DNA of 16,027 bases, taken from the NCBI GenBank assembly GCA_035690495.1, contig DASSKK010000041.1:1-16027 (forward strand), given 5' to 3'. Both the position numbers and the translations under genes were made by a program. Each line of letters starts with the position of its first letter. Position 1 is the first letter of the stretch. Source of the DNA: DASSKK01 sp035690495. Its GTDB lineage: Bacteria > Actinomycetota > Actinomycetes > Propionibacteriales > Nocardioidaceae. A model generated the notes under the pieces. It did not search any database and was not told the DNA's origin. It saw nothing but the letters and a program-made list of their open reading frames with translations. Below, piece by piece: positions 6,265 to 12,781 of the stretch.

Positions 6265-7251
6265 TCACGACTCAGGTGTGCCGCCCGACTCCTTGGCGAG
6301 GGTGACGGCCTTGGCGAACGCCTTGGTCTCGTCGATGACGCGCAGGAAGAGCGCCCAGTCATCGGGCTTGATCTCGCGGGCGATCTGCTCGACGTCGTAG
6401 TTCTTCGACCAGCCGTCCATCTCGGCCCACTTGAGGTTGAACGAGCGTGTCGATCGCTTCCGGTTGGCGGCCTCTTCCCCGCGCCGTCGCTTGTTCTCCT
6501 GGATGCGCCGACGCCGGTCTTCCTTGGCTTGCTCGAGGGCCTTCTCGGCTTCCTCGTTGAGCTTGGCCTCGGCTCCGGGCGCCATCATCGCGGCGACGCG
6601 CTTGGCGGCCATCACGCGTTGGTAGCCAGGGTCGACCGGGCCGCCGTTGCGGATTGCGGCCAGCTCGTCCTCGGCGACCTTCCAGACGTCCTTTGGGAGT
6701 TCGCGGTCAGCAGCCACGCGCTCCATCTCCAGGATCGCCTCCAGCCGGTTGTGGGATGCCCGCTGCGTGACCAGAAGGGCCGCCTGGTGTCGTGTCCTGC
6801 CGGGTGCTCCCGGTGGTTCCGATTCGGAACCGCCGGCCTGACCTGCGGTTTTGCCATTTTCGTGTCCGAACTGCGACGCCCTCTGGCGACGGGCAGCATC
6901 CTCCTGGAGGAGGGTCTTCATCTCGTCGTACAGGTGCGCTGCCTCGATGTTGGACAGCGGCTTGTGCGTCGTGTTTTCGTCCCGCTCGGCGAGGAGCCGG
7001 GTGAGCTCGTCGCTGATCCCGGACCTCACCCACACACGCAGGGTGTGCCAGCCGAGCTCTTTGGCCGCTTCGAGGCGGCGGTAGCCGCAGATCAGGTATC
7101 CGTCGGGGGTGATGGTGACGGGTTGAAGAAGGCCGACTCGCTTCAAGGAGTCCATCAGTGGGGTCAGGTCGCCGGTGTCCCGGCGGTGGCGTTCGCCGAC
7201 GACGATGGTGCTGACGGAGCGGTCGAGCTCGATGTGGCCGCGCTCAGACAT
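6265..7251 (-). CDS. ParB/RepB-like partition protein
   Basis: A 328-residue protein from the ATG at 7251 (MSERGHIELDRSV), preceded by AGGTGAGA; the start overlaps the upstream stop by 8 nt. Residues about 10-100 form a ParB N-terminal domain: LMDSLKRVGLLQPVTITPDG, then the GYRR box at 57-60 followed by LEAAKELGW, then ERDENTTHKPLSNIEAA. In this fold the GxRR box takes part in CTP binding by chromosomal ParB. A helical segment at about 145-180 (RHQAALLVTQRASHNRLEAIL) may be the DNA-binding part. A charged coiled-coil stretch (about 225-270, NEEAEKALEQAKEDRRRR) and a C-terminal domain follow. No ParA partner is in the window. A segregation or copy-control role for the element is likely; a regulatory role is possible. 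Confidence 0.8.
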   Translation of the reverse strand: MSERGHIELDRSVSTIVVGERHRRDTGDLTPLMDSLKRVGLLQPVTITPDGYLICGYRRLEAAKELGWHTLRVWVRSGISDELTRLLAERDENTTHKPLSNIEAAHLYDEMKTLLQEDAARRQRASQFGHENGKTAGQAGGSESEPPGAPGRTRHQAALLVTQRASHNRLEAILEMERVAADRELPKDVWKVAEDELAAIRNGGPVDPGYQRVMAAKRVAAMMAPGAEAKLNEEAEKALEQAKEDRRRRIQENKRRRGEEAANRKRSTRSFNLKWAEMDGWSKNYDVEQIAREIKPDDWALFLRVIDETKAFAKAVTLAKESGGTPES

Positions 7252-8092
7252 AGGTCTCACCTGGCTCGGTGGTGAAGTCCGGTGCGGCTGCCTCAACCAT
7301 GTGGACGAGTCCGTGGTCGTCGAAGAGCTCAGTGGCAGGTAAGCCCATTGCTGCGCGCTTGAGGAGTCCGAGGCCCCGCGTTGTGCCCTCGAAGTCGGGG
7401 TGCGGGTCACCAAGCACGGCGCGGAGCACGTCAATCCACGCGTCTTGCCCGATGTCTAGGAATCCCGGGCCGTCGCCTTCTCGGAGCAGAGACTTGTAGG
7501 CGATCTCTGGCTTGCCGCAGCGACTGAGCCGAGCGGCGATGTACTCGATGCCGAGCCGCGCACTGGTGGGAGGCCAGCCGAGGTCTACGAAGAACTCCAC
7601 GACCTTGTCGAGCGCGAAGAAGGCGTTGGTCGGCTCGCCGTCAACGTTGTCCTCCTTCTCGGCGTACGGGTCGGCCATCTTGGCGAAGAAGTGGAACGCC
7701 GGGTGATAGTCCGCGATCTCAGAATCACGATCAGCGAACCGCTCGGCGTCGTGGTAGTTGAGGCCGGCCGTCTTGCGCGCCTGTCCGGTCGAGCAGAGCA
7801 GTCCCTCGGCGCGGGAGTCGTAGATCAGCGAGAGCTCGACGGCGTGGGTGACGACGGCCCACGGGTCCTCGGCGACGCGAGTGGATCGCATCCGCATCAC
7901 CTCGAAGGCGGCGACGGCAGCATCGCTTGGTTCGAAGCCGTGCTTGTGGGCCAGGCCGGCGTATTTGTCCATCGTGTAGGTCATCAGCTCGGCGGCTTCC
8001 GAGCTGGTCTGCCAAGCGCGCCGCCCGGTGTACGCGAGGTCGAGCAAGAGGAGCCGTAGCCCCTCAGCGGTTGCAAAGGTCGGTGCGGTCAT
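7244..8092 (-). CDS. Hypothetical protein of the primase-ParB operon
   Basis: I do not recognise this 282-residue soluble protein. It is mostly helical, without membrane segments or an obvious catalytic motif. Visible stretches are RRAWQTSSEAAELMTY near the N-terminus, EDPWAVVTHAVELSLIYDSR, a central YHPAFHFFAKMADPYAEKED, ALDKVVEFFVDLGWPPTSARLG, and an acidic end TTEPGETYV. The ATG at 8092 overlaps the preceding TGA (ATGA), and its own stop lies inside the start of the ParB-like gene, so production is coupled to both neighbours. Position argues for a job in replication or maintenance of the element; nothing in the sequence fixes it. Confidence 0.7.
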   Translation of the reverse strand: MTAPTFATAEGLRLLLLDLAYTGRRAWQTSSEAAELMTYTMDKYAGLAHKHGFEPSDAAVAAFEVMRMRSTRVAEDPWAVVTHAVELSLIYDSRAEGLLCSTGQARKTAGLNYHDAERFADRDSEIADYHPAFHFFAKMADPYAEKEDNVDGEPTNAFFALDKVVEFFVDLGWPPTSARLGIEYIAARLSRCGKPEIAYKSLLREGDGPGFLDIGQDAWIDVLRAVLGDPHPDFEGTTRGLGLLKRAAMGLPATELFDDHGLVHMVEAAAPDFTTEPGETYV

Positions 8093-8463
8093 AGCCCGAG
8101 TCCTTCCTGGTCGGTGATGCCCGGGCTTGTGTTGTCAGGTCGAGCGATCGAGGTGCGAGTGATGCGGCGCGACGCCTTGGAGACGGCAGCGCCAGGGGTA
8201 CGACGCGCGCGGCGGGTGAGCTCGGCCTGGAGGTCGATTCCGCGACGTACGAACTTCGAGCCGAGCAGAGTCGGCATCTCGCTGGGACGAACCCAGGCGA
8301 CGCTCGGCTGAGACCGGTCTGTCTCCTGCCTGCCACCGGAGGTCGGGACCGACGGGTCCTTGTGGACGGCGAGGGCATCGACCGTCTTCTCGGCATCCGT
8401 GGTCGGAGCGGGTTCTGGGGGAGTGCGGTCGAGGTGGCGCACGTAGGGGTCCGGCGTGTTCAC
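8089..8463 (-). CDS. Small hypothetical protein of the primase-ParB operon
   Basis: A 124-residue protein, unrecognised. The first 50 residues are Pro/Asp/Thr-rich and probably disordered (MNTPDPYVRHLDRTPPEPAP). A short ordered core, about 55-90 (WVRPSEMPTLLGSKFVRRGIDL), is followed by a very basic stretch (LTRRARRTPGAAVSKASRR) that could contact nucleic acid. The GTG at 8463 overlaps the TGA of the primase gene (GTGA), and its stop overlaps the next ATG (ATGA). This double coupling supports a real gene despite the low-complexity ends. It may be an accessory factor for the primase or the ParB-like protein, but that is inference from position only. Confidence 0.6.
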   Translation of the reverse strand: MNTPDPYVRHLDRTPPEPAPTTDAEKTVDALAVHKDPSVPTSGGRQETDRSQPSVAWVRPSEMPTLLGSKFVRRGIDLQAELTRRARRTPGAAVSKASRRITRTSIARPDNTSPGITDQEGLGL

Positions 8464-9374
8464 AGTCCCACCGCCTCAACCGCGTTCGTAGGGCGCGGCT
8501 GGCCCGCCGGCCCGAGTCGAGTCGCGATCCGGTACGCCGACCGGATCGTCGCCATCGCCTCCCGCTCGGGAAGGCCAGCGGAGTACGCCGCCTCGCCGAG
8601 CAGTGACGTCGTTGTGCTCAGGTCATGGCCCTCTTCGGCCATCCGGCAGGCCGCCCAGAACAGGCCACCGTTGCGGCCTCCTTCGGGTCGGGATGCGACC
8701 CAGGCGGCGAGCTTGTCCGGCCTCGCGCCGACGGCCGGGAGGTCGGTGGGTGGGCGTATTGGCCGGGGCGGGTCGAGGAACCCTCTGAGCCCGTTGGCGT
8801 CCAACGCGCCGGGATGGTGGGAGGCGACCGCGATCTGCTCGTAGCTGCGTGTCACATCGTCCTCGCCGGTCACCCGGGAGGGCGGGACGATGATGTAGCC
8901 GCCGTCGCCCCGGAAGTCGATGTGCTTGCCCGGCACCTGCCACGACCGCTGCTCGCGCTCGCCAGAGTGGAGGAAGTAAGCGTGCAGTCCGCCTGACGGG
9001 GTGCGGACCAGCCAGGCCCAGCCTTCGACGAAGCCGGCCCGGCGTGCGTGCTCGAAGGCGGGGTATCCGGACACGGTCTTGTGAACATCGACGTCGACCA
9101 CGTCGACGCCACCGGCCGCGCCGGTCGGCACGCCGATGTTGGCGTCAGGGTGTCGTCGCCACCAGAAGTCGATGACGTCCCGCTCGGCGCTGGCGTCTTG
9201 GAAGCCGTGGGCGGTCAGCGGGCGCTTCCCGCCGGGGACACACGGAAACACCGGGATGCCACTGGCCCCCAGGTGCTCCGCCGCCGTAGCAAGATCCGGT
9301 GCGTTGACGATGTCGTTGAGGAGCCGCGGACTCCACCGGACTGCCGCGGCTCGTGGTTGGTGCAACTGGTTCAT
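8460..9374 (-). CDS. Prim-Pol family DNA primase/polymerase (AEP superfamily)
   Basis: A 304-residue protein from the ATG at 9374; GAGGAC upstream is a plausible ribosome binding site. The Prim-Pol (bifunctional DNA primase/polymerase) domain covers about residues 28-200. AAEHLGASGIPVFPCVPGGKRP is the typical N-terminal strand-turn. DVVDVDV gives the metal-binding D94 and D96. TPSGGLHAYF gives H131. HIDFRGDGGYIIVPPS is the third motif. A helical C-terminal part (220-285; RNGGLFWAACRMAEEGHD, EREAMATIRSAY) resembles the helical extension found after such domains. No helicase domain is present, so it is a stand-alone primase. Family members prime replication of plasmids, phages and integrative elements. 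It is the first gene of a four-gene coupled operon ending with the ParB-like gene. Confidence 0.85.
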   Translation of the reverse strand: MNQLHQPRAAAVRWSPRLLNDIVNAPDLATAAEHLGASGIPVFPCVPGGKRPLTAHGFQDASAERDVIDFWWRRHPDANIGVPTGAAGGVDVVDVDVHKTVSGYPAFEHARRAGFVEGWAWLVRTPSGGLHAYFLHSGEREQRSWQVPGKHIDFRGDGGYIIVPPSRVTGEDDVTRSYEQIAVASHHPGALDANGLRGFLDPPRPIRPPTDLPAVGARPDKLAAWVASRPEGGRNGGLFWAACRMAEEGHDLSTTTSLLGEAAYSAGLPEREAMATIRSAYRIATRLGPAGQPRPTNAVEAVGL

Positions 9375-9402
9375 GCACTCGACTGTCCTCAGCCTGCGCA
9401 CC

Positions 9403-9444
9403 AAAAAGCGCCCCTCCTGAGAGCGCCCCTCCAAGGGAGGGCGC
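9403..9444 (-). terminator. Terminator or attenuator in the primase leader
   Basis: On the minus strand GCGCCCTCCC is followed by two copies of GGAGGGGCGC, the second running directly into TTTTT (9407-9403). Pairing of the first segment with the distal copy gives a G/C-rich stem ending in a U tract, as in an intrinsic terminator. Pairing with the proximal copy gives an alternative hairpin without the U tract. Stems have six strong pairs, one G-U and one mismatch. It may end transcription from the GIY-YIG gene, or control entry into the primase operon. Confidence 0.5.
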
Positions 9445-9539
9445 AGGGAGGGCGGAGACCGTCGTCACGCGTTTGTGCAGGTCACGGATCCATCTGGCCG
9501 CGCCCCTCCGAGAGTTGAAAGACTTTGGCGGAGGGGGGT

Positions 9540-9570
9540 TGCGCGACCCAAAGGGATGATTCATCGCGCA
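9540..9570. repeat. Nested palindrome upstream of the primase operon
   Basis: TGCGCGA (9540-9546) and TCGCGCA (9564-9570) are perfect 7-nt inverted arms. Inside them GATGA-T-TCATC (9555-9565) is a second perfect inverted repeat. A 31-nt site of this type could bind a dimeric regulator, replication initiator or the ParB-like protein. It does not match the chromosomal parS consensus. Confidence 0.4.
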
Positions 9571-9686
9571 GGGGCCCAGCCGGCAGCGGTGGAGGGGTTG
9601 GCGTCGATCGCGCCGGAAGGACGCGGATCGCACGATCGGCCATCGAGGGCCGAGTTGGGTCTGCAGCAGCGGTGCAGGCAGCACCT

Positions 9687-10514
9687 TCAGTTCTTGTTGT
9701 GCCCCAGCGACCGCGCGTGCAGCACGTCCTTCCAGTACGACTCGCGCTGCAGGACATGGTCGTCGTCGGTACGCATGGACCAGTACTCGAGGAGAGCGAA
9801 CCGCATGTTGGTGCGGTAGTACTCGTCGCCTTTCTCCTCGAGCAGCGCTTTCAGCCCGACGTTGCCGCCGTGCAGCGTGGCCGCGTATGTGGCCCAGCGC
9901 TGCCAGATCCCGGTGTCCCCGTACGCCGAACCGACATAGCGCAGCCCGGTCTCCTTGTCATGGATGACGTAGACGCCCTTCATGCTCTCTAACGCGATCC
10001 GCCAGTCGGCCCGCGCTTGAGTGACGACAGCCTGAAGATCGGCGAGGCTGTGGTTGATCCGATCGTGCCCCGGGAACGGGTCACCGGCGAACGGCTCCTG
10101 GAGGATCGATGAAACTGTCATCGTGGGCAGCACGGACTCCATCGTCCGGCGAATGTTCCGGCCGGACCTCTTGTGGCGGATCCAGAGGCGGCGGACGAAC
10201 GGGCCCATCAGGTCCTCACGAAGCGCCACCGTGTACGAGTGGGCCTGCTGCGTTGACCTGCGCTCCAGGACTTCCCAGATCCCGCCGAAGAGCCAGAGGG
10301 TCGCGTCATGCTTGTCCTGAGCCACCGAGAAGACGAACTCGCGATTGAAGTCGTCCTTCACACTTCGCCACGAGTTCCACCCCTGCCACTCCTCCTGGTT
10401 GCTGGCCAAGACGTCAATTGGGTATTTGACCTGATTCCAGACGGCGAAGTGGACCTTGTACTGCCTGGGATTGAAGCCCTCGGGGAGCAGACTGGTCAAC
10501 GGGATGGCCTCCAT
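9687..10514 (-). CDS. GIY-YIG nuclease domain protein
   Basis: A 275-residue protein. The C-terminal domain, about residues 178-275, is a GIY-YIG nuclease: GVYVIHDKETG (the GIY motif as GVY, 180-182), RYVGSAYG (the YIG motif as YVG, 193-195), IWQRWATYA with the conserved Arg (R206), HGGN, and QRESYWKDVL with the metal-binding Glu (E258), ending GHNKN as many family members do. The first 170 residues form a separate unrecognised domain (YKVHFAVWNQV, QEEWQGWNSWR, FVFSVAQDKHDATLWLFGG) that may recognise DNA or a modification. All key residues are present, so it should be active. It is divergent from the PD-(D/E)XK-like gene, 92 nt away. Restriction-type defence is plausible. Confidence 0.8.
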   Translation of the reverse strand: MEAIPLTSLLPEGFNPRQYKVHFAVWNQVKYPIDVLASNQEEWQGWNSWRSVKDDFNREFVFSVAQDKHDATLWLFGGIWEVLERRSTQQAHSYTVALREDLMGPFVRRLWIRHKRSGRNIRRTMESVLPTMTVSSILQEPFAGDPFPGHDRINHSLADLQAVVTQARADWRIALESMKGVYVIHDKETGLRYVGSAYGDTGIWQRWATYAATLHGGNVGLKALLEEKGDEYYRTNMRFALLEYWSMRTDDDHVLQRESYWKDVLHARSLGHNKN

Positions 10515-10526
10515 GGCCGGACCATA
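10515..10526 (-). promoter_or_regulatory. Candidate promoter for a leaderless GIY-YIG transcript
   Basis: On the minus strand TATGGT (10526-10521, fitting TAnnnT) lies exactly 6 nt before the ATG at 10514, and no Shine-Dalgarno sequence is visible. That spacing would put the transcription start at the ATG, an arrangement common in actinobacteria. No clear -35 is seen. Confidence 0.35.
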
Positions 10527-10606
10527 GCGGGGAGCGACCGTTAACGAAGGTGAAAGTCCCTGGCGGACGCCGCCCTGTAGATACCCGATCTCTTCCGAGG
10601 AGCTTC

Positions 10607-11122
10607 ATGATCGAGATGGGCGAGAGCCTTGTCGGTGCCTACCTTCGTTACGCGAAGAGTTGCGACATGGTCCTGTACAACGAGCGCACCGAGGCACAAG
10701 GCGAGATCGATGTCATCGGCGTGCGCGGCGGCGACGTGCCCGAGGTCTGGCTCTGTGAGGTGGCCACTCACATCGCGGGTCTCGGCTATGGGGCTGACTT
10801 CGGACAAATGACGAACAAGATCGCCAGCAAGCTGGAGCGCGCCGCCGCCTTCGCACACAAGCTCTTCCCGAGTCACGTGACCCATGTCGAGTTCTGGGCG
10901 CCGAATGTGCCGGTGGGGAAGACGACAGACTGGTTCACCGAACACGTGGAGCTCAGCTCGGCCAGCGGCGTTGAGGTCACTTTCGTGATCAACGCCGAGT
11001 ACACCCAGCGCCTGCAGGAACTGGTAGACCTTGCAGCGAAGGACACCAGAACACCCAGCGAGCCCGCGTACCGGTTGTTACAGATCCTGACCCATACGCG
11101 CGGAGGCAAGTTGACCCTGTAG
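10607..11122 (+). CDS. PD-(D/E)XK nuclease-like protein
   Basis: A 171-residue protein from the ATG at 10607, preceded by CGAGGAG. The N-terminal half has the layout of a small PD-(D/E)XK nuclease core: helix MGESLVGAYLRYAKSC with E6, strand VLYNERT, then QGEIDVIGVR with the acidic pair E33/D35, then strand VWLCEVATHIAGLGYG carrying E51. The lysine normally two residues after that Glu is replaced (EVA). A helix with lysines (NKIASKLERAAAFAHKLF) and a strand HVEFWAPNVP follow, as in Holliday-resolvase/YraN-like folds. The C-terminal part (VTFVINAEYTQRLQELVDLA) is helical. The superfamily call is inferred from the motif spacing. It is the divergent partner of the GIY-YIG gene. Confidence 0.6.
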   Translation: MIEMGESLVGAYLRYAKSCDMVLYNERTEAQGEIDVIGVRGGDVPEVWLCEVATHIAGLGYGADFGQMTNKIASKLERAAAFAHKLFPSHVTHVEFWAPNVPVGKTTDWFTEHVELSSASGVEVTFVINAEYTQRLQELVDLAAKDTRTPSEPAYRLLQILTHTRGGKLTL

Positions 11123-11166
11123 AAACGGTGCTGACCCGAAGGGGGGTCGGGCGGATTCGCGGCGGA

Positions 11167-11304
11167 ATGACGCACGTCTTGAACCGCGCACATCGCGATA
11201 GGTGCGGCCGCGTAGGTGACGACGCTTGCCTGCTCCTTGTCAGCGGGGTCGACATCGTCAACGACCCTTTCGGTTCCGGTGGTCGGCTGGTCGCGTTCGC
11301 CTGA
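11167..11304 (+). CDS. Short ORF or gene remnant, uncertain
   Basis: An ATG at 11167 opens a 45-codon frame ending at 11304. Its second half (DDACLLLVSGVDIVNDPFG and GSGGRLVAFA) has the codon usage and composition of real protein, while the start (MTHVLNRAHRDRCGR) does not. It fills most of the gap between the nuclease gene and the convergent E1 gene. It could be the decayed C-terminus of a lost gene, a small protein, or chance in GC-rich DNA. I do not recognise it. Confidence 0.25.
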   Translation: MTHVLNRAHRDRCGRVGDDACLLLVSGVDIVNDPFGSGGRLVAFA

Positions 11305-11323
11305 CGGACCTCAGTGCTCGCGT

Positions 11324-12781
11324 TCACTCCCAGACTCGTCGCCACGTCTCCGGCAGTACGCCTCGCGGCCCGCATGCGGGACACTCGGGATCTGCGGCTG
11401 ACGGCTGCGGTCCCTGAAGGCGTCCGCCCGGTCGGAGGAGCTGCGCCCGGGCGACGATCGGAGCGCCCAAAGGCTGGTGCTGGACCCGGATCGCGGTCCC
11501 GGCAAGCAGGACGCCTGCGAGGGTGGAGACGAACCCGACCGAGAAGGTGGCGGGCCCTTCCTGCCGGAGGGCGGGTAGGACCGTGGCGTCGAGCTCGCCG
11601 CAGCCGGGGGTGGATGCCCAAGTGAGGAGCTCTCCGGTGGTTCGGCCGGCTTGGACGGCTAGCTGTTCGAGCTCGTCCGCCATGGCGGTGAGCACCCTGG
11701 CCTTGACCTCCCGGTCCGCCTCCACCGGTTCGGGCGGGTTGCCGCAGCGCAGGCACGGACCGGGTCGGCCGAATGTGTTGGTCTGAACTCGCAGGTTGAA
11801 GGTGCTGCCGGCGAGCGCGGTCCGCGGAACGAGCCGGTTGATCGCTTCGCGGGCGCGGTTGGTGTCAACCGCGCTGACGAGAGTGAGGACAGGGGCGTTG
11901 CGGAAGGCAAGCTCCGCACGCTCGGGCGTGACCCGCAGGGCCGCGTGCGTCTGACCGAGGTCGCTGGTGACGGCGTTGGCGACGTCGGCTTTGAGGTCGC
12001 CGAGGTGGTCGCGGACGAACAGCAGGCAGCGGTTGAGGTTGGTGAGGTCAATGTGGTCGTAGTCGGCGGCGCGGAGGGTTCCCCTGGCGCCGGGGTGGGT
12101 GAGGGCGGTGAGGGCGAAAGCGTTGCCGACGGCGCCCATGCCGGCGAGAACCAGGTCGTCGAGGCGAAGGGCGGCGCGGCTAGGTCCCGAGGTGGGCGCG
12201 GCCTCGGTGAGGTTGCTGAGCTGGAGAGTCCAGGCGTCGTGCCAGACGCTGCTGTGGCCCGGCTCGGAAAGTCGGGCCTGGCGGAACAGCGCGGCCGCGG
12301 CGTGGCAGGCGCCGATGAGCGACCCGATGAGCAGGGTCGGCTCGTCGAGGCCGAGATGGGCGGCTTCGCCTGGGGTGCGGACGCCGCCGGCCCAGTCGTC
12401 TGCGATGACCTCGAGTTCTGCGGCGGACCTGCCCGGGCCGACGCGGACGGTGATCGCGTCCAGCGGTGCGGTGTCGGTGAGGACGGCCGGAACGCCGCCG
12501 ATCGCGGCGGAGCGGGCGACGAGGGCGGGCCCGAGAGCCTCGCCGAGTGCGACGCCCGGCAGGGCCATGACGGCGGTCGTGTCACCGGTGACAATCTCGA
12601 TTGTCGAGGTGTGCCCGAGGCCGCGGCTGACGAGCTCGCACAGCAGCCACGTCGCGGCCTGCCATGCGGGCGAGGCCGCGGCTGACCTTTCGAGGACGAC
12701 GGCGACCCGCGGCTGCTTACCGGGCGGGAGCAGCATCCCGTTCAGCGTCGACGCGTGACGTGCGCCCAGATCGTCGCCCAC
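11324..12781 (-). CDS. E1-like ThiF-family adenylyltransferase of the Ubl operon
   Basis: A 485-residue protein from the GTG at 12781, which has an excellent GGAGGT 7 nt upstream; a TTG at 12811 would add ten residues. The N-terminal 200 residues (RVAVVLERSAAASPAWQAA...) look like a degenerate Rossmann domain. The active ThiF/E1 domain starts at about 205: the nucleotide loop LVLAGMGAVGNAF (214-220), the acidic ATP contact AADYDHIDL, NLNR with the conserved Arg (R251), and DLKADVA. Two CxxC pairs (PCLRCG, 343/346; ECPACG, 467/470) form the expected zinc site. Between them C394 (STPGCGELD) is placed like the thioester Cys. It should adenylate the Gly-Gly end of the Ubl from 13831-14151 and pass it to the E2-like protein. 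Confidence 0.85.
   Translation of the reverse strand: MGDDLGARHASTLNGMLLPPGKQPRVAVVLERSAAASPAWQAATWLLCELVSRGLGHTSTIEIVTGDTTAVMALPGVALGEALGPALVARSAAIGGVPAVLTDTAPLDAITVRVGPGRSAAELEVIADDWAGGVRTPGEAAHLGLDEPTLLIGSLIGACHAAAALFRQARLSEPGHSSVWHDAWTLQLSNLTEAAPTSGPSRAALRLDDLVLAGMGAVGNAFALTALTHPGARGTLRAADYDHIDLTNLNRCLLFVRDHLGDLKADVANAVTSDLGQTHAALRVTPERAELAFRNAPVLTLVSAVDTNRAREAINRLVPRTALAGSTFNLRVQTNTFGRPGPCLRCGNPPEPVEADREVKARVLTAMADELEQLAVQAGRTTGELLTWASTPGCGELDATVLPALRQEGPATFSVGFVSTLAGVLLAGTAIRVQHQPLGAPIVARAQLLRPGGRLQGPQPSAADPECPACGPRGVLPETWRRVWE

Larger units (their letters stand above)
9375..9686. other. Non-coding region between primase operon and GIY-YIG gene
   Basis: No convincing gene is seen in these 312 nt on either strand; open frames here are short and off-pattern. 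The region holds three copies of the 10-mer GCGCCCCTCC (9408-9417, 9423-9432, 9500-9509), a terminator/attenuator-like structure (9403-9444) and a nested palindrome (9540-9570). It must contain the promoter of the primase operon. It could also be an origin or partition site, given the neighbouring primase and ParB-like genes, but no AT-rich melting zone is evident. Confidence 0.5.

Noticed and set aside
6088..7275. Long plus-strand open frame (395 codons) opposite the ParB-like gene
   Set aside because: An antisense shadow; the opposite strand has a clear ParB domain and coupled starts.
9408..9509. CRISPR-like array from the three GCGCCCCTCC copies
   Set aside because: Repeats are only 10 nt, spacing is irregular and no cas gene is present; they are better explained as hairpin arms.
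9540..9570. parS centromere site
   Set aside because: The palindrome does not match the conserved chromosomal parS core, so only a generic site is claimed.
11130..11153. Terminator after the PD-(D/E)XK-like gene (CCCGA...TCGGG)
   Set aside because: A short five-pair stem without a T tract; common by chance at this GC content.
11945..12685. Plus-strand open frame (246 codons) opposite the E1 gene
   Set aside because: A Gly/Glu/Val-rich shadow without motifs; the E1 motifs on the minus strand are unambiguous.
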